Below, piece by piece: positions 32,134 through 43,901 of a stretch of DNA of 64,000 nucleotides. The notes beneath the pieces are model-generated. The model was not told the DNA's origin. It did not search any database and saw only the letters and a program-made list of their open reading frames with translations. Within the stretch, counting starts at the first letter, position 1. Each line of letters starts with the position of its first letter. This DNA comes from Strigamia acuminata (Eukaryota > Arthropoda > Chilopoda > Geophilomorpha > Linotaeniidae). The translations under genes were made by a program, and so were the position numbers. The stretch is from positions 5,894,186 through 5,958,185 of the forward strand of contig OX442317.1 in assembly GCA_949358305.1 (NCBI GenBank), read 5' to 3'.

Positions 32134-34119
32134 TTACTCGGAATCACTAAACCGATTAACAATAATATTCGGCCTTAAAACTGAAGCGAATCCGGGGTAC
32201 TGCAACGACGAGAGTTGATCGTCTTCCGAGTTTTGCGGCGATATCTGTTGCACGTCGGGCGATCTCTGTTGCAGGTTGTCGCTACTACGGTAGGGCGGGG
32301 GCGGTCCTTCAGGCATAGTTGCTTCTTGAACGATCTCCGAATACGAAGGTGGTTTAACGAGCCGTCCGACGAACTGAATGCCATTACGAATGTTATACGT
32401 GACCAACAAGTTGGCAGGATTGTTCGACGGCGATGTCGGGCCGTAGACGAACGGGTCGCCGAATCCGCCGTCGTCAAACACGCGCCGCTGGTCTATAGCA
32501 CCCATGTTTGGAGTCACCGACGCGATTCTCGATGTCGGATGTGTCGTCATGGCGGATCGTTTCATGTGTACTCTACAAACTGCGATCACCATGATGGTAA
32601 CGATGAAAACAAATGCAACGGCGCAACCGATGACGGTATAAATCGTAGACTGTAAAAATCCCAAATCGCTATCGTAGCGTCGTTGTTGCTCCACTGATGG
32701 ATGAATATGATTATACACTACAATTTAATTACAAATAAATATTAGTATTTTATTACGAAATATTCTTTTTTTCATGTTCAAGGGTTGGCTTTTTGTGCTT
32801 TTTCATCGTCTTTCTGTTAAGAAACAACAATTTTACGCTTTTTCGTCGTTTTATCAGTTAAAATAAATGATTTTACACTATTTCGGTTAAAAAAATCAAT
32901 GATTTTACACTATTTCCGTTAAAAAATCAATGATTTTACACTATTTCCGTTAAAAAATCAATGATTTTACACTATTTCCGTTAAAAAATCAATGATTTTA
33001 CACTATTTCCGTTAAAAAATCAATGATTTTACGTTTTTTCGCTGTTTTTCCGTTAAAAAACATCAATTTTACACCGAAAAATGCATTTTATTCTTCTGAA
33101 ACGCACTCCAAGCCGACCCTGTTTGAGTGTTTGTACTCACTACTGTGAATAAATCGCATACAACATGGCAGCAAATGGGACGTGGGACAACTAGGTTCAA
33201 CGTATGGGTCGCAACAAAGTTGTCGATCTAAACATCTCCCATCATTACACCGAATTTTTCCTTCGCAGGGGTCAAATCCTACACGATAATTCACAAAAAT
33301 AAACCGATAAATCAATAAAAACCCTCCAATGTATTCAAAATATTTAATTTACCGCATTCGCTCGGAGATTCGTCACTCGCATCGAGACAATCGTTGTACC
33401 CATCGCATAAATACCGCGCTGGAATGCAGTGACCGACATATGTACATCGAAAGTGGTTATCGGGACAAATACCTTTCTCTGAAACAAGTTACAAAATTAA
33501 ACATCAAACAAAAACAATCACCAAAACCATTTAAATTACTTTGTTTAACTATGACGGTGACATTTTTACGGATAATTTCGAAAAGTTCTTTAGACGCGAT
33601 GCAAATGTATTCCCCCGAGTCGGTTTCTTGCAGTTTCTTCACTCGTAAATTAATTTGGTTGTGATCCTCTTGAACGGTTATACGAGAAGCACTGAAAACG
33701 ACATAAATTTCGCGAATAATTTATCATATTTGCATATTTTTCTATCGATTAATTCACCTGACAGAAGCGGGGATCTTCCAATCCATGGAAAAACGAATGG
33801 AAGAAGTGGTTTGCAGCGTTACTGAGCAATACAAGTTCAGATCTTCATCTACACGTCTGCCAATCCTCTCAGATCCATTAATGTGAATGGAAACATCAAA
33901 AAAATCTATAAAAAAAAATAAATTGAATGTAAATAAACACAAATCGTGACACACTGGGTGGAATGATCGGAATAGTACAAAGTCTTTTGAAACAATGCGA
34001 TTTTTATTTGTGGTAATTATCGATCGCGCTACACGTTCATCTGCAGGTTGCATTGATTTGAAATTACCTGCAAACTGAATAAACAAGGTGAAAATGAAGC
34101 AAATTATTACAGTCTTCAT
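32134..34119 (-). CDS. LDLRAD3-like single-pass receptor with Ig region and LDLa modules
   Basis: Membrane protein. Exon 1 (34,068-34,119, MKTVIICFIFTLFIQFA) is a signal peptide. An Ig-type region follows (33.6-33.9 kb: ...EDLNLYCSVTLQTTSSIRFS, DSGEYICIASKEL). LDL-receptor class A modules come next (33.1-33.5 kb: CPDNHFRCTYVGHCIPARYL, DGYNDCLDASDES; and CEGKIRCNDGRCLDRQLCCD). The last exon (32,134-32,718) has the membrane helix TVIGCAVAFVFIVTIMVIAV and a tail with LVTYNIRNGIQFV, PPSYSEIV and PPPPYRSSDN. The tail order (VTYN..NGIQ, then PPSYSE, then PPPPY) matches LDLRAD3, whose PY motifs bind NEDD4/ITCH-type ubiquitin ligases. The Ig region is not part of vertebrate LDLRAD3. One intron carries a 31-bp repeat. 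Confidence 0.82.
32860..33065. repeat. 31-bp minisatellite in the LDLRAD3-like intron
   Basis: Unit ttccgttaaaaaatcaatga plus ttttacactat, about five good copies with degenerate flanks (cgtttttcgtc variants). Confidence 0.88.
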
Positions 34120-34612
34120 TACGAATCGACTACATCGCCTTTTGCAATGACGTCAATTCGTTACGTCATTACCCGTCTTATCCGTTTATTTAATTTAATT
34201 TGTGTTTAGTTTTTATGTTTTGAATTGATAACATTAATTTATTTTTAAATTTAGGAAATAGAATCTATTTTATTGGTAATTTGCATGTAATTTTTTGAAT
34301 AAGTCGGACAAAAGCTAGAGTTCGTTTTCAATGTACAGGCATCTGTATTGGTTCAATTCGATCACGTGATTAGGACTTTAAATTTTGAGCCAATCAGAAG
34401 CCACTTAATTACATGCGGACGTATTCAAAAACATTTTTGCCCGTTTGTTACAACTCGGTTTTTAAATCATTTTCCTGCGCTTGATATTTCTTTCGAAGGG
34501 TTAGTGCAAGTTTAAAATTTGAGTTTAGATCGCTTATAAATCAGTAAATCATTCAGATCAGCACTATCGGCACTAGAGTCCATCATCGAGGCCACTTGCT
34601 GACATTTCAGAC
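34120..34612. promoter_or_regulatory. divergent promoter region, LDLRAD3-like / kinesin-14
   Basis: 493 bp between two divergent start codons. CCAAT-like strings occur (ccaatcag near 34,391; attggttcaat near 34,349), as is common in cell-cycle gene promoters. Assignment rests on position and these short motifs. Confidence 0.4.
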
Positions 34613-36955
34613 ATGGCTTCAAGATCAAGACTTCCATTGCTTAATCGGTTCAACAACCCAAACCCCGCACTAAAACGCGAGAATCCTCCAACATCGACAT
34701 TCTCCCGACCTGTAAGTACAGAAAAATAAATAAATGAAGAAAGAATTTTTTATTTTTATAAATTTTGAATTTTTTTCTTCAAATTTCAGGCCGTGCTCCA
34801 TAAGAAAATCAGAATTGACTCCAACGAAAATATCCCTCAACTAAAACCAAAGTCAAATTTGAGACGAAGCGTATCAGTTGGAAATCTTTACACAAAACCG
34901 AAAAGAATTTTGCCATTGGCAGGTATACAAAAATTGTCAGCACTCAAAGGAAGCAACAAAATTAATAATTTATTATTATTGTAATTATTTTTCAGACAAA
35001 ACACAAAGCAGAAATGTCGTTTCGACCACCGTGAAGCCGGTCCAACAGGCTGCACCCAAGAAAAAGCGCGCTGCTTGGGATTACAAAGGACGTTTGGAGG
35101 ATTTAGAATCTTACGTTTCAAATCTGACGAAGGAAAATAAAAATTTGGTGGAGATTAAAGTCGTCAAGGAAGAGGAATGCGACCGTTTAAAGACCGATTA
35201 TCGGGAATACAGCGCGAAGATCGAGGATCAAAACGAATTAATCGAAGAATATCGCGGACAATTGACACAATTGAAGAGTAAAAACATAGAATTAAATGCA
35301 AAACTCGAGGACACAACCAGGGAACGTGACGCCGCCATTTCGCGCGCTTCCACCTTAAATGATGAGCTGCTCGCGATGATGCGATCGAAAGACTTCGCCG
35401 TCCGTGAATTATCGCAGATTAAGGTAATAAAATTGAATTATTAAATAAAACTAAATTAATCATTTCGTTTTAGGTGAAATTGGACGATGCACGCGAAAGT
35501 ATCACGACTAAAAGCAGACGAATTGACGAACTGGAGGACGAGAATCAAAACCTGACGCAATCTCTGAGTGAAAAAGAGGCGGAATTACAATCGGGAGAGT
35601 TATTACGTCGCAGTCTTCACAACCAAATTCAAGATTTAAAAGGAAACATTCGAGTTTTTTGTCGAGTTCGACCTCTGACAACAAAGGAGTCGGAAAACGG
35701 ACCCGGTTGCGTCTCCTTCCCGGATCCCGATATGAAAATGATATCGTTGACCTCGTCACGAAGAGAATCGGTGTTTAACGAAGTAAATTCATTTTGAAAA
35801 ATAAATAAATTTTCAATTATTAACGTTTAACTTTGATTTTTCAGAGCTCTGCGTCTAATTCCGGACGTTTGGTGACTCACGATTTCACCTTCGACAAAGT
35901 TTTCGATCCGGAATCGACGCAGAATTTCGTCTACAGCGAGATCTCGCAACTCGTACAGAGCGTCCTGGATGGTTACAACGTTTGCGTGTTCGCCTACGGT
36001 CCCACGGGGTCCGGGAAGACATTCACGATGGAAGGAGGACGCGTTTCCTACTACGACGAAGATAATACTCACTTGGGAATGATCCCGAGAGCCGTCGAGC
36101 AAATATTCGAATCGATTCATAAACTCGACACGCAAGGTTGGAAGGTAAAACGAAAAAAATGAACAAAAATCAAATTTTAACAAAAGTTTTAATCATTTAT
36201 TTATTTCAGTACGAAATCAAAGCGTCGTTTATTGAGATTTACAACGAAAAGATCCGAGATCTTCTTTGCGTAGACGGGCGCGACGCGAAACACGACATCA
36301 AATTCACGAAAACCAACGAGAATTTCATAACCAACGTGATGGTCGAAGACGTGACGGACAAAGACGTGGTTTTGGAGCTGATCCGCAAAGCGAACAAAGC
36401 GCGATCGGTCGGAGCGACCAAATGCAACGAAAGATCTTCCCGATCGCATTCGGTGTTTATATTGAAAATTGCCGGCCGCAACGAGTCCACTCAGCAATCC
36501 TGCAGCGCTGCTCTCAATCTAGTCGATCTGGCGGGCTCCGAAAGGGTTAAAGTGTCCGGTTCGGAGGGTGAGCGGCTGAAAGAGGCGCAGAGCATCAATA
36601 AATCGTTGAGCAATTTGGGAAATGTGATCATGGCGTTGGCGCAAAAGGTTTTATTTGGTAAAATGTCGCAATTAACGTGTGATTGGTTGAATTTTTGTTA
36701 CAGGCGGAACACGTGCCGTATAGGAACAGTAAATTGACGCTTCTTCTTCGTCCCTATCTTGGTGGCAACTCGAAAACATTGATGTTTATTAATATTTCTC
36801 CGTACGAAGATAATTATGTGGAAACGTTAAATTCGCTTCGATTTGCTAAAACGGTTGGTTTTGATATTAATTTGATAAATGGCGATTTAATTCGTTTTTG
36901 TTTAATTTTTCAGGTGAACGAATGTCACATTGGTGTCGCACAGAGGAAGAAATAG
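34613..36955 (+). CDS. ncd: kinesin-14 minus-end motor (Ncd / KIFC1 type)
   Basis: C-terminal motor that slides and bundles spindle microtubules. Start [16 protein letters not shown] at 34,613; a basic Ser/Pro-rich tail with [17 protein letters not shown] precedes a long coiled coil (35.1-35.6 kb). The neck/motor entry [14 protein letters not shown] is diagnostic of kinesin-14. Motor motifs: P-loop [15 protein letters not shown] (about 36,000), [12 protein letters not shown], switch [12 protein letters not shown], switch [44 protein letters not shown], and [19 protein letters not shown] at the end. About eight exons, all motifs intact. Stop at 36,955. Confidence 0.95.
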
Positions 36956-37514
36956 AAGATTTTAATTATTTTTGTGTGTATTTTTGAATAATTTGTTTTA
37001 TATGGCTACCGCTAAATAAATTGTGTAATATTTTAACGCTTTGCAACTGATTAAATCGTTTTTGGTAAATCATGAATGGTTTTTCATTTTCTTTTGTTGG
37101 TATTGTTCGGTTTTGATCACTGTTGTTATTATTATTGCCATGGTAAGGTTCAAGTGAATGCCATGCATTCATCCAGCAGGATTTTGGAAAATCGGTAAAA
37201 AAATAGCAAAATGACTGATAAAGCAACTTCATTTTCTAATCGAAATCTTACTCGTAATGCTATGCAAAAAGGATCGATGCGGTAAACCGAATAAAAAGTT
37301 TACAAAAATAACCTTTTATTTGAGCTTTATTTGAACTAGTTTAACCCTAACCTTAAAATTTAACTCGCAGTGTGCCATTTGGTGCGGATTTGTACGTGTT
37401 TTGTGGCAAAGAAAACCTCCATCCAAATTTAGTGGTTAGTACAAGCCGTTTTATTGCAAACAAACAACTGTTGATTATTATTATCGCCATCAGAAATTGT
37501 TTAAATACGTGAAA
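36956..37514. other. intergenic between kinesin-14 and RhoGAP-like gene
   Basis: Kinesin 3' flank (aataaat near 37,014) followed by the 5' flank of the next gene. No exon or repeat recognised. Confidence 0.4.
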
Positions 37515-38570
37515 ATGAATACTCCGAGACACCTCCCAATACCGGTATACAGCAAAAGTTCTTGGTGGGAAAGCAAATGGTTGAAGCGCTCGTTGCAAAA
37601 AGGCGATTTACAAGCAATGAACAGCTATTCACCCGCTGCTTACATCTTAGCACTTCGGGTAAGAATTTATTCGACATTTACTAAGCCTATTTTGTATGAT
37701 TTTTAATTGATTTCATTAATTTTCTCTCTCCAGAATTTCATGAAACATTTGCCATCATCACCTTTACTGCAACGTCGGTCTTTTGTCAAACTAGCCGACG
37801 ACATCAGAGCTTTGCCAGCATCTCATTGGACTTTGGCCATTCTCCAAAGCAGAAAGTATATTCAACAAATTGAAATTTATTTTTTAAAGAAAATTGAATT
37901 CAATCAGAGCACTAAGAAGTCTTCGCCCCGTGGAATACGCATTGGTCCGTCTTTTGGTGGACATGTTAAGAAATTTGTGTTTCGATAACGACATCTTGAA
38001 TCAATCTCGGCTACAGGAAATGACAACATTATTCGGTCCTGTCCTCATCAGGAAAAGGGCCGACGAACCCGTCACATCTGCTTCCAAGGTTGAAATAAAA
38101 ATGAAAATAAAACATTATCTAACGTTTGTTTTGAATTTTTTTTTCCAGCCGTGTACCGAAGCAATCGCGTTAATTCGCTTTATGGTTCTACACGGTCCGG
38201 CCATTTTCATGGAAGATTCTGAAAGTCTCGGCGACCCAGGAGGTGCGAGCAACACCGCCTCAATGGTGAACCAAGCGTCAGCTTCGTGTAGTATTGTTGA
38301 AGATAAACCAGAGATCATTGTACCAACACCGATCGTAGAGAAGGAAGAGGTGATTACGATTAAGGAAGAGCCGAAAATTGTTACGAAAGAAAAGAAAACT
38401 TCGGCCCAACAATTTATTCCCTCTTCGACTGTGTCCGATACGACTTCGGACTCGGGTGGCGAAAATACGGTATTTTTCTTTATTTGTTTGTTTTATTTTT
38501 GTTTAATTTTTATTTTTCATTTCAGTGTTTGGTCAAATATGATTCAGCAGTATTGAAACCGATTATATGA
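37515..38570 (+). CDS. small RhoGAP-fold protein lacking the arginine-finger half
   Basis: Exons 37,515-37,658, 37,734-37,855, 37,908-38,088, 38,149-38,469 and 38,526-38,570 join in frame to 270 aa. Residues about 35-150 match the second half of a RhoGAP domain: YILALRNFMKHLPSSPL, then SLRPVEYALVRLLVDMLRNL, and LQEMTTLFGPVLIRKRADEP. The first half with the catalytic GxxR arginine finger is absent, and an in-frame stop directly precedes the ATG. The C-terminal 100 residues are acidic and disordered (EVITIKEEPKIVTKEKK). It may be a catalytically dead Rho-binding protein, as in several degenerate RhoGAP families, or the short isoform of a larger gene. Its 3' end faces a RhoGEF gene. Confidence 0.65.
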
Positions 38571-38858
38571 AATGAATGAAGAATCGCGACATTTTTTTTC
38601 TAAATTGTCATTTATTTTTGTCTATTTTTCCGTCGTTTCCGGTAAATTTATTGTACATGAAAACTGAATGAATGGCGTGGAACCTCGAAAATGATATAAA
38701 TATTTTGTATGTAATCTTTATGTAATTATAAAAACCTAAAAAACTAACACATTTTTATTGATGGACACGTCACAGAATGTTGGAGCGGTGATGGCGTATT
38801 GGGAGACAGCGTCATCAACTGTAAAAATCAACGGAATTAATTTAACAAAAAAATTAAA

Positions 38859-40387
38859 TCAATTTTTATTCCGTAATACCCCGAGCAGACGTCGATTCCT
38901 CGGTGTGTGTAGCCGCACATTATCGATCCTATCGTAAATCGTACTCATTTTACGTAACGTTTTACGGTTTTCAACGAACTGCCTGAATTTAAAAACAAAT
39001 TTAATCAAATTTAATCAAATTCCATCAAAAAACGACGCTAATCGCCACGTTTACATGGACGTTTTCGATATCGCATCCATCCAAAGTTGAGCATTACTGT
39101 AATTATCACTGAACAAACTGAGTTCGACATCCAGACACGTAACTTTAAAGTAGAAACGTTGTCTGTTCCCTTCCCCACCGATCGGCGACACCCGACAGTG
39201 ACGAACGGGTAAAACGCATCGACAAAGCCACAACCTTCCATTCGATCTAATTTTCTGCTGTTTACAGTACATGAGCATATCGTTGAATAAGAAAAACTGG
39301 CGGGTCAAAATTCGTTTGTTTTTAGTCGAAATCTGCACAAAAAAAAAATAAAAAATAATTAGACAAACAAATAACTCGACGATTTAATCGATTTAATACT
39401 TTTTGTAAAGAACCTTCTTTGATCAAATGCCTTCCTGGGATGATTATTTTCGGCTGATCGTTGACGAGCATTTTTTGTATGCTCAACATTCGACGCATTA
39501 CATCGCCTATATGAAGCTGGTTATTTATTTCCTTCGTTATGGTTTCAATTTGTTCGAGCGCATCTATTCGAAAACCAATTTAAGATCGTTATAAGCGAGT
39601 TATTAATTTTTTTAAAGGAAAAAAAATACTTTTTATGTTGTTTTGATGTGTAATTTTAAGTAGTTCTTCGAGTAATAACTTATACCTGTATAGAATTAAT
39701 TAAAATTTAAAATAATTAGACAAAATTGACGATTTTCACCTCGGGATTCTTTGAATTGGTTGAATTAGGAGCGACGAAAGCGATGTTTGTACTTCTGGAC
39801 GGGTTTGCTGACATTTAATAAACTCTGATAATCTCGGCCGTGTTTTCAAGAGATTCTAGAAATGTTTTAATTTAATTTTTATTAATTTTTTTAATTAATT
39901 TTTTTTTTTTTTTTTTACCTGAAGGAAAATGTTCGCGGCTTCAAAACTGAGTGAATACGAAGAATATAATTTAAAATACGGTAATAACTTGAGGAAAGCC
40001 ACGGAAATATCGGTTTCTTGTCTCAATTGATGTAAAAATTCTTCGTTCGTTCGCAGAATTGAACGGATTTCACCAAAAATCGTTTTCATTTCTCTGGGAC
40101 TTAAAATGGAGTTTTGTGACATTGGATCCATGAAGTACTGTATTTAAATAAAAGTACATGTTACCGCACAAGAATACACTGGGATTTTAGTGAATCGTTT
40201 ACCTGAGTTAATAGTTTTAGGTTTCGTACGTAATTTTCTTCTGAATTTAAAATTTCTTCCAAAATCTTGTGTTTAAATTTCGCTCCTAAAAACAAAGTGC
40301 AACGAGAAATGTATTAGCACGAAGGATAGAAAAGATTATTTCAGTACTTTTAATCCGCGTCTTCGGCGTGAAGTCCTCAAAATCCAT
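38859..40387 (-). CDS. small DH-PH Rho guanine nucleotide exchange factor (ARHGEF39-like)
   Basis: Activator of Rho-family GTPases. Start MDFEDFTPKTRIKS at 40,387, then GAKFKHKILEEILNSEENYV, the opening helix of a Dbl-homology domain. The DH core continues with QTSLSSLLIQPIQRIPRYKL (the conserved LLxPxQRxxRY motif) across 39.6-39.86 kb. The PH domain follows: LTRQFFLFNDMLMYCKQQ, FYFKVTCLDVELSLF, NAQLWMDAISKT. The C-terminal exon (about 38,859-38,985) is basic and ends HTPRNRRLLGVLRNKN. The protein is essentially DH plus PH with little else, resembling ARHGEF39; the exact orthology is uncertain. About seven exons. Divergent from XPC. Confidence 0.82.
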
Positions 40388-40917
40388 TTCAACTGTTGAT
40401 TGTACTCAAGCTAATTACTCCACTTACAATACAATACCAACACAAGCCCATTTCAAGAAGGTTAACTAATAAATTAGTGACGTATTAATTTGTACATCAG
40501 TCTCAAAGATTACGATGTTAAATGACGTCAGATACAAAACTGTAAAACCTGGAAACTGGCGGTCGTTCTGTGTAACTATCGTAGTAAATTTCTCAAAAGT
40601 GATTTTATTTAACAAATCTGCTAAGCGAGACATTTTCAGTTTAAAATACTAAATTTAAACAAAAAAAATTCATTTATTTTGTTTCTCTGACATATCGGTG
40701 GCCTTCGGCATCATCCTTTGGCCAGACACGAGAATTACGTAATACTCTCCATCTCGTTGTCATACAAACACGTGTTGTCAAATCGTGGTCAAAATACAAC
40801 ACATTTTCTATTACTGCTGCCGATGTTTTAGCGTGAGTTGCTTCTTCGTTACATTCTAAATCTATTCCCATTCATAATTAAACAAAATTTTAATTCAACT
40901 TTTCCTAGTTAAAAACA
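40388..40917. promoter_or_regulatory. divergent promoter region, RhoGEF / XPC
   Basis: 530 bp between start codons. It includes a 65-codon minus frame at 40,674-40,871 starting MGIDLECNEEATHAKTSA, ending 46 bp before the XPC ATG. I do not recognise this peptide; it is either chance or a tiny gene sharing the XPC promoter. No TATA box seen. Confidence 0.4.
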
Positions 40918-43693
40918 ATGAAGCGCGCCCAGGTCGCAAAACCTCTTGCCGCCGACAAACGTCGCACACGAAGTCAACGTGCACCAGCAGTTAAAGCAAA
41001 GAATGATGCCAGCAAATCCAGTAAACGTAAACCAAAACCACTCACCCAGGTCAAAACACCCCCAAAACCGATCCAAAATGCGCAACGAATTGTCAGCGAT
41101 GACGAAAACGACCTAGAAATTTCACGTCAAGGCCAAAGCGACGCTGATTTAACATTAAAACTGGATTTATCCGACGAATACGACGACGGAAACGTAACCG
41201 TGCTGTACAAACAAGCGAGTTGTAGTCAAACATCGCCGTATTTCAACAAAAAAGACCCCAAACGAAGCGCCGCAACGGATGAAATCGATTTCAATCTCGA
41301 ATCCTCCGACGAGGAGTGGGAGGAAGTCGAAATCGCAGAAGAAGAAGAAGAAAAACAAGTGGTCATCCCCAAAGAAGGAGTGGAAATAACGATCGATCCG
41401 GGCGATTTGATCAAACGAAAGAGGAATAAAAAGGAATTTGATTGGAATAACTACGCGCGACTGTGCTTGAATCGTTTCAGGAAAGACCTGCAACAAGATC
41501 TGCACAAGGTTCACGTCATGTGTCTTTTGAGTCACGGAATGTTCGTTAACAGCGAGATAAACAGCGATTTAATTCAGGGATTGGTTATGTCCATCATTCC
41601 GAGTCGGTTTTTCAAGCTTAAACCGAAGAAGATGACACTGACCGAACTGCACGATTTTGTTTCTTGGTTTCACGGCGAATTTCGGTTGGATTTGACTCTT
41701 GCAAAGAGGGAGAGTGATTTTCGTACGTGTTTAATCGATCAAGTGAGTTGCAGGACTGTAAATAGGAGTTTGGATTGCGCCGCCATTATGATCGCGGCGC
41801 TGCGGTTGCTCGGATTCGATGCTCGGCTGATTTTGTCGATGCAGCCGATATCTGTCAAGGCGGTTGATTTGATCAAGCCTAAGCCGGTCAGGGAAGATGG
41901 AGATGAAGCGAAAATGAAGCCCGATGCTAATTTGAACGACGGTACGCAGAAAATCGGCAAGAAATCGGTCGGAAGGCCGCCATCCGTGGCTAAAACGACT
42001 GAAAAAACCCAAAACGAGGTCGGCGATGCGAAAAAAACGAGGAAATCGGTCGGAAAACTGAAATCTCCGGCTAAAAAAGATGAAAAAAGCGAAGATTCGG
42101 ACGACGGTGCGAAGAAAACGAGGAAATCCGTCGGAAAGCCGCGATCCGTGGCTAAAACGGCTGAAAAAGCCCAAAACGAGGTCGGCGATGCGATAAAAAC
42201 GAGGAAATCGGTCAGAAAACTGAAATCTCCGGCTATAAAAGTTGAAAAAAGCGAAGATTCGGACGACGGTGCGAAGAAAACGAAGAAATCCGTCGGAAAT
42301 CAAAGTAGCGCGCTAAACAAAGATGGCGACGACGGCGATAGTGATTTTGAAATCACGACCCGGAAAAGGAAAACGCCGGCTCGGAAAAGATTACGGACAA
42401 CAACGGATGCGGATGGCGACAGCCGAGCGAGGAAGAAAGCGAAATCGGAAGAAGAAGAGGAAGATCGAGAAGAAAACGAACCCGACAACGATTATTGGGC
42501 CGAGGTTTATTTAGAGAAGAAATCGCAATGGATTTGCATCGACAGTCTGTACGGTCGCGTCGATTGCGAGAGCGAAATCGAGGCCAGAACGAAACGTCCG
42601 TTCATCTACATCGTGTCTTTCGACAACAGGAATAAGATGAAAGATATGACGTCGCACTACGCGACAAATTGGCTGACGATCAATCGCAAGCTGCGCTGCG
42701 ATCCCGATTGGTGGACGGAATTACTGGAACCGTTCCGACCTCGGCTGACGGTGCGAGAAAAGAGGGAAAATGCGGCCATCGAGGACGAACTCATGAAGAA
42801 ACCACTACCGAAAACCATCGGAGAGTTTAAAGGACATCCATTGTACGCGCTCACCCGCCATCTTCTTAAATTCGAAGCGCTTTATCCTCCCGAACCGGCT
42901 CCCGTTGGTTTTATTCGCGGCGAAGCGATTTATTCTCGTGATTGCGTGCACACGTTGCATTCTCGCGAGACTTGGCTGAAAGAAGCCAAAACCATAATGG
43001 TGGGTGAAAAGCCGTATAAAATTGTCAAAGCGAGGCCTAAATGGAACAAGGTAGTTGATTTTTATTTTATTTATTTGTTTTTTTTTTTTAAATTTATTGT
43101 TGATTTGTAATTTAGAATATGGGAATGGTTGAGAGCGATTTGCCTTGCGAGATTTTCGGAGCGTGGCAAACGCGAGATTACGATCCGCCGATCGCTAGCA
43201 ACGGCAAAGTGCCGAGGAACGAATACGGGAATGTTGACATGTTTAAGGAATGCATGCTTCCGGTCGGGACTGTTCATCTGCGCGTGCCTCGACTGCTCAG
43301 AGTGGCGAGGAAGTTGGGAATCGATTGCGTCCCTGCAATGACTGGATGGGATTTTTTGAAATCGGGAAACAAACCCATGTAAATTTTAGTTTATTAATTT
43401 TATTGCAATTTAATTGAGTTTTTGTTTCTTAATAGTTTCGACGGTTGGATCGTTTGCGCGGAGTTCGAAGAAGTGTTGATGGAAGCTTGGCGTCAGCAAA
43501 TGAAGCTGGATTTTGATCGTCAGGGCGAAGTATGAAAAAAGCAAACTTAAAACCTTAAAAATAACATATATTACATTTTTTTTATTTTTAGAAGCGTGAA
43601 AAACGCGTTTACGGCAACTGGCGGAGACTTATTCGAGCGGTTTTCATTAGAGAGCGCCTTAACACTAAATATTTCAAATTAAGCGATAAATAA
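40918..43693 (+). CDS. XPC: XPC / Rad4 DNA damage recognition protein
   Basis: Initiates global-genome nucleotide excision repair with RAD23B and centrin. Exons 40,918-43,050, 43,116-43,378, 43,436-43,529 and 43,592-43,693. The N-terminus is basic and acidic-disordered. The transglutaminase-like domain begins near 41,430 ([59 protein letters not shown]) and is split by a long Lys/Ser-rich insert (41.9-42.4 kb), as known for XPC; it resumes at [22 protein letters not shown]1 is [20 protein letters not shown] plus [17 protein letters not shown]2/3 carry [36 protein letters not shown] and [18 protein letters not shown]. The insert contains two tandem 54-residue repeats. Stop at 43,693. Confidence 0.94.
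41962..42300 (+). repeat. in-frame 162-bp tandem duplication inside XPC
   Basis: Codons beginning [16 protein letters not shown] recur exactly 162 bp later as [16 protein letters not shown], and a third start (KKSVGNQSS) appears at 42,286. The period is 54 codons, the frame is kept, and differences are few. It expands the basic disordered insert of the transglutaminase-like domain. Confidence 0.88.
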
Positions 43694-43901
43694 CAGTTTT
43701 GACTTTGTATATAATTATTTTGAATGAATGAACGAATGAATGTTTAATTAAAACCCAAATATCCTTTTTATTTACAAATGTTTAATGTACATAAAAATTG
43801 GCACGAGAGGTGAGATTAGAAGTACGATCTGTAGGAAGCAAACGTGTTTAATATTATTAAATTTAATACGAAACTTTTCAAATTTACTTTGATTTCTTTC
43901 T

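Noticed and set aside
41167-42854. Minus-strand frames opposite XPC
   Set aside because: Ser/Arg/Phe-rich antisense of a Lys/Glu-rich coding exon; no domain.
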